Shown piece after piece: positions 1 through 8,864 of a stretch of 33,562 nucleotides of DNA. Source of the stretch: Micavibrio sp. UBA1672 (GTDB lineage: Bacteria; Pseudomonadota; Alphaproteobacteria; Micavibrionales; Micavibrionaceae). Under the pieces are notes generated by a model. The model worked only from the letters and a program-made list of their open reading frames with translations, was not told where the DNA came from and ran no database searches. The position numbers were made by a program, and so were the translations under genes. Location: assembly GCA_002320665.1 (NCBI GenBank), contig DCKO01000098.1, positions 1 to 33,562 of the forward strand. The letters are read 5' to 3'. The first letter of the stretch is position 1. Each line of letters opens with the position of its first letter.

Positions 1-158
1 CAATGGGCAGCTTTTTCTCAGCGCTGATGATGGGTTATGCCAGTGAAAGCAACCCCTATGGACTTTGTGCAATTCTTGTCGTAGCCAATCTAGGATCGCT
101 GATTGTCTACTACAAAATGATTGCCCCCCATCAGCAGAGCTTGCAGGAACACATTTAG
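1..158 (+). CDS. MFS transporter, Bcr/CflA-like, C-terminal fragment (gene starts before the window)
   Basis: An open frame from the window edge to the TAG at 156-158 encodes the last 50 or so residues of a membrane protein. It contains hydrophobic segments of transmembrane type (around FFSALMMGYA and LCAILVVANLGSLIVYY) and a short hydrophilic tail. It ends 9 bases before the start of a complete Bcr/CflA-type MFS transporter on the same strand. The C-terminal helices fit the last two membrane segments of the same family, so I infer a tandem pair of drug/metabolite efflux transporters. The family assignment rests on context and hydrophobicity only, because the diagnostic N-terminal motifs lie outside the window. 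The ATG at position 3 is an internal Met, not a start. Confidence 0.6.
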   Translation, partial: MGSFFSALMMGYASESNPYGLCAILVVANLGSLIVYYKMIAPHQQSLQEHI

Positions 159-167
159 AGGACACAT

Positions 168-1436
168 ATGCATTGGCGGCTTAATAAATCACAGACCATT
201 TTGTTGATGATACCCTTAGTATCAGCTTACTCATTTTCATTAGACCTTTACATCCCTCTTTTACCCACCATTCAAGCGGCATTAAAGGTCTCACGTTTTG
301 ATATGCAACTTACAAATAGCTTATTTATGCTATTTTGTTGTGTAGGCCAACTCATTTTTGGTCCCTTAAGCGATAAGACTGGTCGACGAAACATTTTATT
401 CATATCGTTACTAATCTCTATCACTGCTAATTTCATTTGTTTTAGCACAACGCAATACCACATATTCTTACTAGGAAAATCACTCCAAGCTATCGGCGCA
501 TGCGGAACCTATTTAAGTTGTTATGCAACCGTGCGCGATTTGTATCATAATCCTGAAAAAAGTGCTGAAATGTTCAGTTATCTCAATATTGCTAACTCAG
601 TATCAGCAATTATTGCCCCATCAATAGGCACTCAAATTGGAAAAAAACTAGGTTGGACTTATATTTTTATTGCACTTTCAGTCTATGCAGCTTACGGTTG
701 CATTACATGCTATTGTTATTATGCAGAAACAGCCCCGAGCTTTGTCAAACCAAAACAAAAACGACAAGGCCATGTTTTGACTGATTATTGGAGGATCTTT
801 ACAGACATCAATTACCAAGTGTATACATTGCCTGCAGCGCTTGGGGTAAGTAGCTTTTTTGCTTACTATTCGATTTCACCCTATCTATACCAACAAACAT
901 TTGGTTTAACCAAAGAAATCTACAGTATTCTCTATGGTTCATGCGGTCTCACCTTTTTCATTAGTAGTTTTATCTGCAGTAAACTGGTTCGAAGGGTCGG
1001 CATCATCAAGACACTATGGATTGGTATTACGTGTCATGCGGTCGGCTGTATTGGAACAATAGCCAGCTTTATCCTCTTAAACAAGCTACAGTTGGCCGGT
1101 CTACATTTTTCCATCATGGTCATGATCTGGGGATCTGCACTAATGGTTAGCGCTGGTATTGGTGGAACCATGGCTCCGTTTGAATCAATTGCTGGGTCAG
1201 CTTTTGCGCTAATTAGCGCATACAAATTTGGCATGTGCTACGTTCTCGGAGAACTTGCTATGACCATTTACAACAACACCCCAATCCCGATGGGTCTCAT
1301 GTTGCTGAGTATCAATATGATAGCATCAATCATTTTATTTTTGTTTCGCCATAAACTGATGGGGACAAAAGTCGTAAATAAAAGTGCATCAGCAGCATCA
1401 GAAATGGCAACAAAAAGTACTGATAACTTCTTTTAA
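168..1436 (+). CDS. MFS transporter, Bcr/CflA family (drug/metabolite efflux)
   Basis: This 422-residue inner-membrane protein has about 12 hydrophobic segments, the usual length for the major facilitator superfamily. The N-terminus carries the SLDLYIPLLPTI segment typical of Bcr/CflA proteins, and the loop between helices 2 and 3 carries the MFS motif A-like sequence GPLSDKTGRR (residues about 65-74). Members export drugs such as bicyclomycin, chloramphenicol or sulfonamides, or cysteine and other metabolites, in exchange for protons; the substrate cannot be read from the sequence. The start ATG is preceded by AGAGGA with about 6 bases of spacing, a good ribosome binding site. It lies 9 bases after a second MFS gene fragment, so the two are probably co-transcribed. 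The C-terminal tail from about residue 400 is Ser/Ala/Thr-rich and hydrophilic. Confidence 0.85.
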   Translation: MHWRLNKSQTILLMIPLVSAYSFSLDLYIPLLPTIQAALKVSRFDMQLTNSLFMLFCCVGQLIFGPLSDKTGRRNILFISLLISITANFICFSTTQYHIFLLGKSLQAIGACGTYLSCYATVRDLYHNPEKSAEMFSYLNIANSVSAIIAPSIGTQIGKKLGWTYIFIALSVYAAYGCITCYCYYAETAPSFVKPKQKRQGHVLTDYWRIFTDINYQVYTLPAALGVSSFFAYYSISPYLYQQTFGLTKEIYSILYGSCGLTFFISSFICSKLVRRVGIIKTLWIGITCHAVGCIGTIASFILLNKLQLAGLHFSIMVMIWGSALMVSAGIGGTMAPFESIAGSAFALISAYKFGMCYVLGELAMTIYNNTPIPMGLMLLSINMIASIILFLFRHKLMGTKVVNKSASAASEMATKSTDNFF

Positions 1437-1719
1437 TCAATCACATTAACCGGGTTAAATCAGCTATCAGCCATTCTTAATCGTCAATGACGAACATGAC
1501 CGACACCCGATTCGTTCGTCAGATAGCGCACGATTAAGCTGGATACCAAAAAAATCAACACTTGAACATTATTCATGCATAATAACACAATCACAAGATC
1601 CACAATGATAAGGTGCAAGCATATTAATATTCAGAAAATAGAGATTTATAAAAAAATGACGCATAAAAAATGGGATTTAGATCAGTACCATCATGTTATG
1701 GCATTGAAAACAACATGAC

Positions 1720-2871
1720 TTGCCTGTCGTGAAGCACTGTGTTAGCCTTATTGCTAGTAAACTCAATTTGCTTATGTCAATTCTCAATGCCGTTGTATTC
1801 TTTATGGCGATTTTAATCAATCAATCTTGTCTATCTAACTCGTGGTCAAATCTATATTTAGGCCTAACACTTGGCGATCTCACAAAAAACTATGAATCAC
1901 AACAAATACAGCTAGCAGAACACAATACATTATTTTCGGAGTCTTATAACCTATCGATTGACCGAGGATTTATCTACAGCCCACAATCAACATGGCTCAA
2001 AAAATATCGTATTCGGCTGGACAGCTACTCAACACTAGAGACTTACCAACATGGGAGCGTGATCGATATCGAAAAAATCAGTCACCACCTAAATATGTAC
2101 CCGTCAATTGGTGTCTCGGGACTAATAAACACAGATGAGCATTTCGGCTTCGTTCAGACAAATATTGGCGCACATAAGCAGCTTGGCGGTTCGCAATTAT
2201 CAATCATGCTAAATATTCCAATAAAAAAACAACACTATTATGACTCATCCCTAAGCCAAAGACTGTATTCAATCGCCGATAGCAGTCGCGGTAATAATCT
2301 AAGCAACAATCAAAAAAAACAAGTGGTCCAAGCAATTCTCAACCAAGCCGTCACTGATGATACTCAAATCAACACCATTTATAACGCGATACTAGACGTC
2401 CAATCAAACACTATGACAAACAGAGATGCCAATTATCAGCCGGTGTTCAGTCAATATAGTGATAAGACGGCTTCCCTTTATGACAGTGATTTAACCGCTG
2501 CCAACAAGGCAGGAGACTATGATTTCATTGCGCAGTATGGCATTCATGCTAAGGTGGCTCGTAACCATATTTGGCTTACAAACACCTTCACCACCGCTGC
2601 CTACACAGCGTTATCGCTTTACGAGAAACAAACCATAGTCAAGGCCGGTATTGATGCGATAGATCTTACAGGCATGTACAAAACCGCAACACCACAGATT
2701 CAATTTGTGTATCAAGAAAGTCAGTGGAAAGTTCGCGGCGCACTATCAATTCGATGGTATCTAGATAAACCCAAAACCAAACAAATCAACTTCCCACATG
2801 AATTTAGTGTTGCGCAACAACATGTTAACTACACCACTCGCTCATTCAAAGCAACCAATCTCAACGCTTGA
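1720..2871 (+). CDS. hypothetical protein, probably exported
   Basis: I do not recognise this protein of up to 383 residues. It begins with a basic stretch followed by a hydrophobic segment (about residues 18-35, LLMSILNAVVFFMAILI), which looks like a signal peptide or a single membrane anchor. The rest is polar, rich in Gln, Asn, Ser and Tyr, with alternating stretches (for example LGGSQLSIMLNIPI and KVRGALSIRWYLD) that could form beta-strands, so an outer-membrane or periplasmic location is possible. The start is uncertain: the longest frame uses TTG at 1720, GTG at 1729 keeps the basic residues, and ATG at 1774 would begin just before the hydrophobic core. None has a good ribosome binding site. 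It converges with lon and has no evident functional partner. Confidence 0.55.
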   Translation: MPVVKHCVSLIASKLNLLMSILNAVVFFMAILINQSCLSNSWSNLYLGLTLGDLTKNYESQQIQLAEHNTLFSESYNLSIDRGFIYSPQSTWLKKYRIRLDSYSTLETYQHGSVIDIEKISHHLNMYPSIGVSGLINTDEHFGFVQTNIGAHKQLGGSQLSIMLNIPIKKQHYYDSSLSQRLYSIADSSRGNNLSNNQKKQVVQAILNQAVTDDTQINTIYNAILDVQSNTMTNRDANYQPVFSQYSDKTASLYDSDLTAANKAGDYDFIAQYGIHAKVARNHIWLTNTFTTAAYTALSLYEKQTIVKAGIDAIDLTGMYKTATPQIQFVYQESQWKVRGALSIRWYLDKPKTKQINFPHEFSVAQQHVNYTTRSFKATNLNA

Positions 2872-3061
2872 TTGAATCTGAGATCAGTATTGACCGAATG
2901 GCCAGTAAGCAATGCAATGGCAAATCAACCTTAAAAAACAGCTGCTCGTAACGACTAAAAAAGCTTGTCCATTGCAGTTACTCACATAAACAAAGAAACT
3001 GGACAACTTAACCAACATGTTGATACTTAGGTATTTTTAAGATAGTCTATCAGAAGTACAA

Positions 3062-5377
3062 TTAGGCTAAGACCCAAGGAAAAACCTCAGACATTTTTTT
3101 GACAAGCTTAACGTCTAAGCCACGCTTTACCTCATTCGGCATGTCGATTAGATCTTTACGATTTTCCTCAGGAATAATAACCGTACTAATATCACTACGC
3201 AACGCTGCAAGAAGCTTCTCTTTCAACCCACCAATAGCTAAAACATTCCCAGCCAAGGTCACTTCTCCTGTCAGCGCCACATCAGCCTTAAGCTTCTTTT
3301 TCGTCACCGCAGATAAAATCACTGCGGTCATGCCGATTCCAGCACTTGGCCCATCTTTAGGGGTTGCACCCTCAGGAACATGAACGTGCACATCATGTTT
3401 TTCAAAAAAATCGTCTGGTATACCATGCGTTTCGCTCTCAGTTTTAACGAGTGAAATCGCTGTTTGAATGGATTCCTTCATAACGTCGCCCAAACTTCCA
3501 GTGTACACAATCTTTCCTTTTCCAGGATACACAACTGCCTCAATAGTCAAAAGCTCACCACCTACTGAAGTCCAGGCTAAGCCTTGTATTTCACCAATAC
3601 GATCAGCATCATTCTTCTGTCCATGCTTGTATTTTGGAACACCGAGATATTTCTGTAAGGATCTCGCAGTGAGCTTCAATGACGTCATTTTTTTAGACTT
3701 AGCAGATAATTGGGTCACAACCTTACGACAAATTTTGTCCATGCACCGGTCTAGTTCTCGAACGCCTGCTTCGCGAGTATACAGCTGTATTACCTGTTTA
3801 ATCATCTCAGGGCTCAATATTAGCTCATTATTCTTAAGTCCATTATTTTGAAAGTTTTTCTTCAGCAAGTGTTCTGTTGCAATATGCGTCTTTTCACGCT
3901 CAGTATACCCAGCAATGCGAATGATCTCCATTCGGTCGAGTAAAGGCAACGGAATATTAAGAGAATTCGCAGTCGTTAAAAACAGAACATCTGACAAATC
4001 ATAATCTATTTCCAAATAATGATCAGAGAATTTTGCATTCTGCTCTGGGTCAAGAACCTCTAAGAGTGCAGCGCTTGGGTCACCTCTAAAATCAGAGCCC
4101 ATTTTGTCAACCTCGTCAAGCAAGATCAATGGGTTTGTCACCTTTGCTTTTTTCATCGCCTTGATGATACGACCAGGCATTGCGCCAATATAAGTCTTTC
4201 TGTGTCCACGAATTTCAGACTCATCTCTAACACCGCCAAGTGAGATACGCACGAAAGGTCGTCCTGTTGATTTAGCAATCGAGCGACCTAGAGAAGTCTT
4301 ACCAACACCAGGGGGCCCCACCAAACAAAGAATAGGACCTTTCATGGCCTTTACTCGATTATTAACAGCAATACTCTCAATAATCCTCTCTTTGACTTCA
4401 TTCAATCCATAATGATCAGTATCAAGCGTCTTTTTAGCCTTTGACAAGTCAGCATTGAGCTTGACCCTCTTCTTCCAAGGCAAATCCAAAACCCAGTCAA
4501 TATAAGACCGAATCACTGTTGCCTCTGCAGACATTGGTGGCATGAGTTTGAGACGATTAACCTCTGCTAAGATCTTTTCTTTGCTGTCAGCACTTAACCC
4601 GAGTTTTTCTACGCGCTGCTTTAACTTTTCAGCCTCGAGCAGACCACTTTCTAAGTCTTCATCGCCAAGCTCTTGTTGAATCGCTCTCAACTTCTGATTT
4701 TTAAAATAGTTTTCCTGATCCTTCGAGATACTCTTTTTGACGCGTGAGTGAATCCTCTGATCAATCTGCATCCATTCAATCTCTTGCTGGAGAATCATGA
4801 TGAGCTTCTCAACACGTTTCTCAATCTTAACAATGCTCAAAATCTCTTGCTTTCGGGCTGAATCAATCGATAAGTTAACTGCTATCAAATCACATAATCG
4901 ACCAGTATGACCAATTGTACTTAAGGCATTGACAAGATCAGAAGAAATTGTTTCGGTGAGCTCTGCATACTCGGTGAACCGGCTCATAACCACTTTGGAC
5001 AACGCAGGTTTTTCATCAATGTCTTCGGGGTATGCACTCACCAGGGCTCTTCGACAAATATCATCATCATTAATTGCTCGCATGCGTCCCCTGCTGATAC
5101 CCTCAACCAGGATCTTATAGCAACCGTCAGGGAGCTTAATGATTTGAGGAATTTTCGCGATGGTGCCCATTTCATGGAGATCTTCCGCACGCGGATGTTC
5201 TTTTGCTTCATCACGTTGGGTCACACAAAAGATATCACTATCACGCTCAACAGCAGCCTCAATCACACGTTTTGACGTCTTACGTCCAACAAATAATGGA
5301 ATCACCATATGTGGAAATACCACGATGTCGCGTAAGGTCAACAGAGGTATCAGATTAACATCTTCAGAGCCACTCAT
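3062..5377 (-). CDS. lon: Lon ATP-dependent serine protease
   Basis: This 771-residue cytoplasmic protease unfolds and degrades misfolded and regulatory proteins. The N-terminal substrate-binding domain (about 8-200) is followed by a coiled-coil linker, an AAA+ module with Walker A GPPGVGKT (354-361) and Walker B LILLDEVDK (417-425), and a C-terminal protease domain. The catalytic dyad is visible: Ser678 in PKDGPSAG and Lys721 in GGLKEKLL, matching Ser679 and Lys722 of E. coli Lon. Length and sequence are close to the gammaproteobacterial type. The ATG at 5377 lies 3 bases after the clpX stop, so lon is the last gene of the tig-clpP-clpX-lon operon and probably depends at least partly on read-through. 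No separate heat-shock promoter is obvious in the 3-base gap. Confidence 0.97.
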   Translation of the reverse strand: MSGSEDVNLIPLLTLRDIVVFPHMVIPLFVGRKTSKRVIEAAVERDSDIFCVTQRDEAKEHPRAEDLHEMGTIAKIPQIIKLPDGCYKILVEGISRGRMRAINDDDICRRALVSAYPEDIDEKPALSKVVMSRFTEYAELTETISSDLVNALSTIGHTGRLCDLIAVNLSIDSARKQEILSIVKIEKRVEKLIMILQQEIEWMQIDQRIHSRVKKSISKDQENYFKNQKLRAIQQELGDEDLESGLLEAEKLKQRVEKLGLSADSKEKILAEVNRLKLMPPMSAEATVIRSYIDWVLDLPWKKRVKLNADLSKAKKTLDTDHYGLNEVKERIIESIAVNNRVKAMKGPILCLVGPPGVGKTSLGRSIAKSTGRPFVRISLGGVRDESEIRGHRKTYIGAMPGRIIKAMKKAKVTNPLILLDEVDKMGSDFRGDPSAALLEVLDPEQNAKFSDHYLEIDYDLSDVLFLTTANSLNIPLPLLDRMEIIRIAGYTEREKTHIATEHLLKKNFQNNGLKNNELILSPEMIKQVIQLYTREAGVRELDRCMDKICRKVVTQLSAKSKKMTSLKLTARSLQKYLGVPKYKHGQKNDADRIGEIQGLAWTSVGGELLTIEAVVYPGKGKIVYTGSLGDVMKESIQTAISLVKTESETHGIPDDFFEKHDVHVHVPEGATPKDGPSAGIGMTAVILSAVTKKKLKADVALTGEVTLAGNVLAIGGLKEKLLAALRSDISTVIIPEENRKDLIDMPNEVKRGLDVKLVKKMSEVFPWVLA

Positions 5378-5380
5378 TGG

Positions 5381-6631
5381 TTAACATCCCTCAATACGAT
5401 CAACTTTATCGAATACATAAAGTGGATCGGCTTGGTCAACGACAACGGATTCGTCGATCACAACTTTGTGGACATGATCAACTGAAGGAACCTCATACAT
5501 CACATCAAGCAAAATCTTTTCAATAATAGAACGGAGACCACGTGCACCAGATTTTTTCTTGTTGGCTTCTCTAGCGATCGATACAAGAGCTTGGTCCGTA
5601 AAGTCCAGCTCAACATCCTCCATTTGAAATAAAGTCTGATATTGCTTTATCAGCGCATCTTTAGGCTCAGTGAGAATTCTGATTAAGTCAGCCTCTGCCA
5701 GTTCATCGATTTTCGTAACAATCGGTAACCGTCCAACAAACTCAGGAATTAAACCATAACGAATCAGGTCTTCGGCCTCTATTTTTTCCAGCACTTTATT
5801 CATCTTTTGCTTCTTAGATTTCGAAACAACATTGGCGTTAAATCCAATACTAGATTTTTCAGTACGCTCAAGCACAATCTTGTCCAATCCTGCGAATGCA
5901 CCTGCACAAATGAAGAGTATGTTGGTCGTGTCAACCTGAATATACTCCTGATTGGGATGCTTCCGACCACCTTGTGGCGGCACCGACACTGTAGATCCTT
6001 CAATCAGTTTTAGCAGCGCTTGTTGAACACCTTCACCAGAAACATCACGGGTGATGGATGGACCATCTGCCTTCTTGGTAATCTTATCAATCTCATCGAT
6101 GTAGATAATCCCCTGTTGGGCCTTATCAATGTTGTAGTCACAACTCTGCAACAGTTTCTGCACAATGTTCTCGACGTCTTCACCGACATATCCAGCCTCA
6201 GTCAACGTTGTTGCGTCGACAATCGCAAATGGAATATCTAGCTTTTTAGCCATCGACTTAGCTAATAATGTCTTTCCAGAACCTGTAGGACCGATCAGCA
6301 AAATATTACTCTTACCCAACTCCACGTCAGAGTCTTTGAGTAATGTACTCTGCAAGCGCTTGTAGTGATTGTACAGAGCAACGGATAGTGTTTTCTTCGC
6401 TTTGGACTGGCCAATCACGTATTGATCAAGGTGTTCGAGAATCTCTCTAGGTTTTGGAAGCTGGGGCGCATCCACTGAACTCTTGTCAGCCGAGTCATCA
6501 TCTTCAACCAACTGGCCACATAACACGATGCACTCGTTACAAATGCACACACCGGGCGGGCCCTGTACGAGTCTGCTGACTTCATCTTGGCTTTTGCCAC
6601 AAAAAGAGCAATGATGGCTTTCTGTTGTCAT
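5381..6631 (-). CDS. clpX: ClpX, ATPase subunit of ClpXP protease
   Basis: ClpX is the hexameric AAA+ unfoldase that recognises substrates and feeds them into ClpP. The 416 residues show the N-terminal zinc-binding domain (Cys8, Cys11, Cys31, Cys34; an additional Cys29 is present), Walker A GPTGSGKT (114-121), the pore loop GYVGED (147-152), Walker B IIYIDEID (175-182) and the IGF loop (262-264) that docks onto ClpP. The gap between the second and third zinc cysteines is one residue longer than in E. coli (GPPGVCICNEC). It follows clpP by 65 bases and precedes lon by 3 bases, the normal gammaproteobacterial order. Confidence 0.97.
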   Translation of the reverse strand: MTTESHHCSFCGKSQDEVSRLVQGPPGVCICNECIVLCGQLVEDDDSADKSSVDAPQLPKPREILEHLDQYVIGQSKAKKTLSVALYNHYKRLQSTLLKDSDVELGKSNILLIGPTGSGKTLLAKSMAKKLDIPFAIVDATTLTEAGYVGEDVENIVQKLLQSCDYNIDKAQQGIIYIDEIDKITKKADGPSITRDVSGEGVQQALLKLIEGSTVSVPPQGGRKHPNQEYIQVDTTNILFICAGAFAGLDKIVLERTEKSSIGFNANVVSKSKKQKMNKVLEKIEAEDLIRYGLIPEFVGRLPIVTKIDELAEADLIRILTEPKDALIKQYQTLFQMEDVELDFTDQALVSIAREANKKKSGARGLRSIIEKILLDVMYEVPSVDHVHKVVIDESVVVDQADPLYVFDKVDRIEGC

Positions 6632-6696
6632 GTAATATTCTCAAGTTGTTACATGGCTTATTGTATCACAGAGTAAATGTTCGAGGCAATCCTGAT

Positions 6697-7323
6697 TTAG
6701 CCACTTTTCAATTGCGCAACAGCAGGCTCTTTAGGATAAACAATTTCATCCACAATACCGTACTCAAGCGCGTGCTCAGCAGTCATGAAATAGTCACGGT
6801 CCATATCTTTGTGCAAGTCATCAACCGAACGCCCACTGTGCTTCGATATAATTTTATTCACAAGACTGTTTATACGACGTGTTTCTTTGGCATGGATTTC
6901 AATATCAGCTGCCTGACCTTGAAAACCACCGAGGACCTGATGAATCATCACCGTTGCATGGGGAAGACATTTACGCTTGCCATGGGCACCAGCACATAAC
7001 AACAGAGAGCCTGCACTTGCAGCTTGGCCAATACAAAGAGTCGACACACTAGGCTTGATATACTGCATCGTGTCATAAATGGCGAGCGCAGCAGAGACAA
7101 CCCCTCCAGGCGAATTAATGTAGAGAGAAATATCACGATCTGGATCTTCACTCTCTAAAAATAATAACTGAGCAACAACGAGGTTTGCCATATTCTCTTC
7201 GATAGGACCGACAAGAAAAATAATATGCTCTTTGAGCATACGTGAGTAAATGTCGTAGGCTCGCTCTCCTCTGGAACTGGTCTCTACAACCATTGGCACC
7301 AAGTTATTCGTGATATCAGTCAT
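6697..7323 (-). CDS. clpP: ClpP, proteolytic subunit of ATP-dependent Clp protease
   Basis: ClpP forms the tetradecameric serine-protease barrel used by ClpX. The 208-residue product has the catalytic triad Ser103 (GQAASAGS), His128 (MIHQ) and Asp177 (DRDYF), and the INSPGG motif (70-74) that builds the oxyanion region. The ATG overlaps the tig stop codon as TAATG, a sign of translational coupling with trigger factor. This ties together folding (tig) and degradation (clpPX, lon) of nascent or damaged proteins. Length is normal for the family, including a short N-terminal propeptide. Confidence 0.97.
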   Translation of the reverse strand: MTDITNNLVPMVVETSSRGERAYDIYSRMLKEHIIFLVGPIEENMANLVVAQLLFLESEDPDRDISLYINSPGGVVSAALAIYDTMQYIKPSVSTLCIGQAASAGSLLLCAGAHGKRKCLPHATVMIHQVLGGFQGQAADIEIHAKETRRINSLVNKIISKHSGRSVDDLHKDMDRDYFMTAEHALEYGIVDEIVYPKEPAVAQLKSG

Positions 7324-8624
7324 TACTTCTCCTTGTTTAGCAGTTTTTTAGCCGCTGAAAGCGTCATCTTTACATCTTTTAGCTTACACATATCCTTGAC
7401 GCGGTCAAGCATCTTCTCTTCAAGAACCGCGATTCGAATCTTGTCGACGCGTGACTGATCTTGCACATACCATGACTTAAAGAAGTTCATATCAACACCC
7501 GGCGGCATCACAGACTCCAGATACAATTCTAGCTCGGCTGGCGATGCTTCAATTTTTAACTCTTGCACAAGGTGCTGCACGAGCAGAAGATAACGTAAAT
7601 GTTTTGTAACTTGATCTATCTTAGCTTTTTTCGCTTTTGCGTCCAACTGATCGAGATCAACACCCTCATTTTTCAACTCTCCATCAAGTATTGACTTAGG
7701 CACTTCAAAGTTGACGCTGGCAGTGAGCGCATCAGATAACCGATCTCTAACAATCTTACCGGCAATCTTGTCGGCACGCTTCTGCTCGAGCGGCCGTATC
7801 TCTTCGAGGTAAGCTTTTTTAGTCTTAGCACTGCTACCACGAAGCTTAAACCATTCAGCATCAAGCTTATGGAAAGTTGCACTCTCAACAGCGTTGATGG
7901 TCACATCAAAAGTAGCATCTTTACCAGCAAGCTTGGCCTGATGATACTCTTTTGGAAACACCACGTCTATTTTCCTGGTTTCTCCAGATTTAGCACCATG
8001 AAGACCGGACTCAAAATCTTTCAAAAATTTCCCATCGCCAATGACCAGCTCAATATCTTTACCCATGCCACCTTCGAAAACCTTGCCGTCAACTTTGCCT
8101 TCGAAATCTACCTTGACCTTGTCGCCGTCTTTGATAGCACCTTTTTTAGCATCCCATCGAGGAGAAGCTTTGATCATATCCATTGCAACCGCTTCAGCAT
8201 CTTTGTCGGAGACTTCAATCACTGGTTTGTCGATCGAGATCTTTTCATAATCAATCGGATCGATGGTAGGCATCGACTCAAAATCCGCACTGTACTCAAG
8301 ATCACTGCCAATTTCTACCTTCTTCAAGTCCATTTTAGGTTGCTCAGCTGCCCTTAAGTTTTCTTTTTCTAATATCTCATTAAAAGACTTCTCAACAGCT
8401 GCCTCGGCAGATTCCCTAACAATTTGTGGGCCATAGCGCTGCTTGACCAAATCTTTGGGAACCTTTCCCTGGCGGAACCCAGGCAACTTAATGCCACTAA
8501 GTACCTCTTGGAGCTTTTGCTCATACGTCGATTTCAAATAATCGGCATTGACAGAGACAGTGATGGAACGCTTGAGCTTGTCGCTTTTAATATCGTAAGT
8601 TTTGATTATCGTAATTGCAGTCAT
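7323..8624 (-). CDS. tig: trigger factor, ribosome-associated chaperone and peptidyl-prolyl isomerase
   Basis: Trigger factor binds the ribosome at the exit tunnel and protects nascent chains. The 433-residue product has the ribosome-docking signature GFRQGKVP (49-56), an FKBP-type isomerase domain (about 164-247, with KVKVDFEGKVDG and FEGGMGKDIELVIGDG), and a long helical C-terminal domain that forms the chaperone cradle and ends in a Lys-rich tail. It is the first protein gene after tRNA-Leu and the promoter at 8751-8779, and its stop codon overlaps the clpP start (TAATG). The sequence resembles gammaproteobacterial trigger factors more than alphaproteobacterial ones, by my reading without alignment. 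Confidence 0.95.
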   Translation of the reverse strand: MTAITIIKTYDIKSDKLKRSITVSVNADYLKSTYEQKLQEVLSGIKLPGFRQGKVPKDLVKQRYGPQIVRESAEAAVEKSFNEILEKENLRAAEQPKMDLKKVEIGSDLEYSADFESMPTIDPIDYEKISIDKPVIEVSDKDAEAVAMDMIKASPRWDAKKGAIKDGDKVKVDFEGKVDGKVFEGGMGKDIELVIGDGKFLKDFESGLHGAKSGETRKIDVVFPKEYHQAKLAGKDATFDVTINAVESATFHKLDAEWFKLRGSSAKTKKAYLEEIRPLEQKRADKIAGKIVRDRLSDALTASVNFEVPKSILDGELKNEGVDLDQLDAKAKKAKIDQVTKHLRYLLLVQHLVQELKIEASPAELELYLESVMPPGVDMNFFKSWYVQDQSRVDKIRIAVLEEKMLDRVKDMCKLKDVKMTLSAAKKLLNKEK

Positions 8625-8646
8625 GGTTGTGCCTTACTTTGAGGAT

Positions 8647-8731
8647 TGGTACGAGAGGAGAGACTCGAACTCTCACAGGTTACCCTACTGGAACCTAAAT
8701 CCAGCGCGTCTACCAGTTCCGCCACTCTCGC
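8647..8731 (-). tRNA. tRNA-Leu (anticodon UAG)
   Basis: The reverse strand folds as an 85-base class II tRNA including the encoded CCA (8647-8649). The acceptor strands are GCGAGAG and CTCTCGT, pairing in all seven positions with a G-U at the end. The anticodon stem-loop CTGGA-TTTAGGT-TCCAG gives anticodon UAG. The long variable arm and the T arm GAGAG-TTCGAGT-CTCTC are present. It lies directly upstream of tig behind a strong promoter, an arrangement I associate with Legionella and relatives. Confidence 0.96.
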
Positions 8732-8750
8732 ATGCGTAATTTCGCTGAAG

Positions 8751-8779
8751 ACTTTAGCAAAATAGCACCATCAAGTCAA
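8751..8779 (-). promoter_or_regulatory. sigma-70 promoter of the tRNA-Leu-tig-clpPX-lon unit
   Basis: On the minus strand TTGACT (8774-8779) and TAAAGT (8751-8756) are separated by exactly 17 bases. The predicted start of transcription lies about 10 bases before the tRNA-Leu 5' end, consistent with a stable-RNA promoter that could also serve tig and the downstream protease genes. Confidence 0.75.
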
Positions 8780-8807
8780 TCCAGATAGAAAATATTGAAA
8801 AATAAAC

Positions 8808-8836
8808 TTGATTAATTAGCAAACCTATTCTATAGA
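8808..8836 (+). promoter_or_regulatory. sigma-70 promoter of the 708-residue hypothetical gene
   Basis: TTGATT (8808-8813) and TATAGA (8831-8836) have a 17-base spacer. The predicted transcript start is about 20 bases before the ATG at 8865, leaving a short leader with AAGG as ribosome binding site. It is back to back with the tRNA-Leu promoter. Confidence 0.7.
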
Positions 8837-8864
8837 CAATGATTCAACCTAAGGCTTAAACAGT

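Noticed and set aside
1437..1719. Search for a gene, sRNA or promoter in the gap after the MFS gene
   Set aside because: Only AT-rich sequence with small palindromes was seen; nothing reached a supportable standard.
3099..3851. Plus-strand open frames inside lon
   Set aside because: They are shadows antisense to a well-conserved gene, with no ribosome binding site or recognisable protein.
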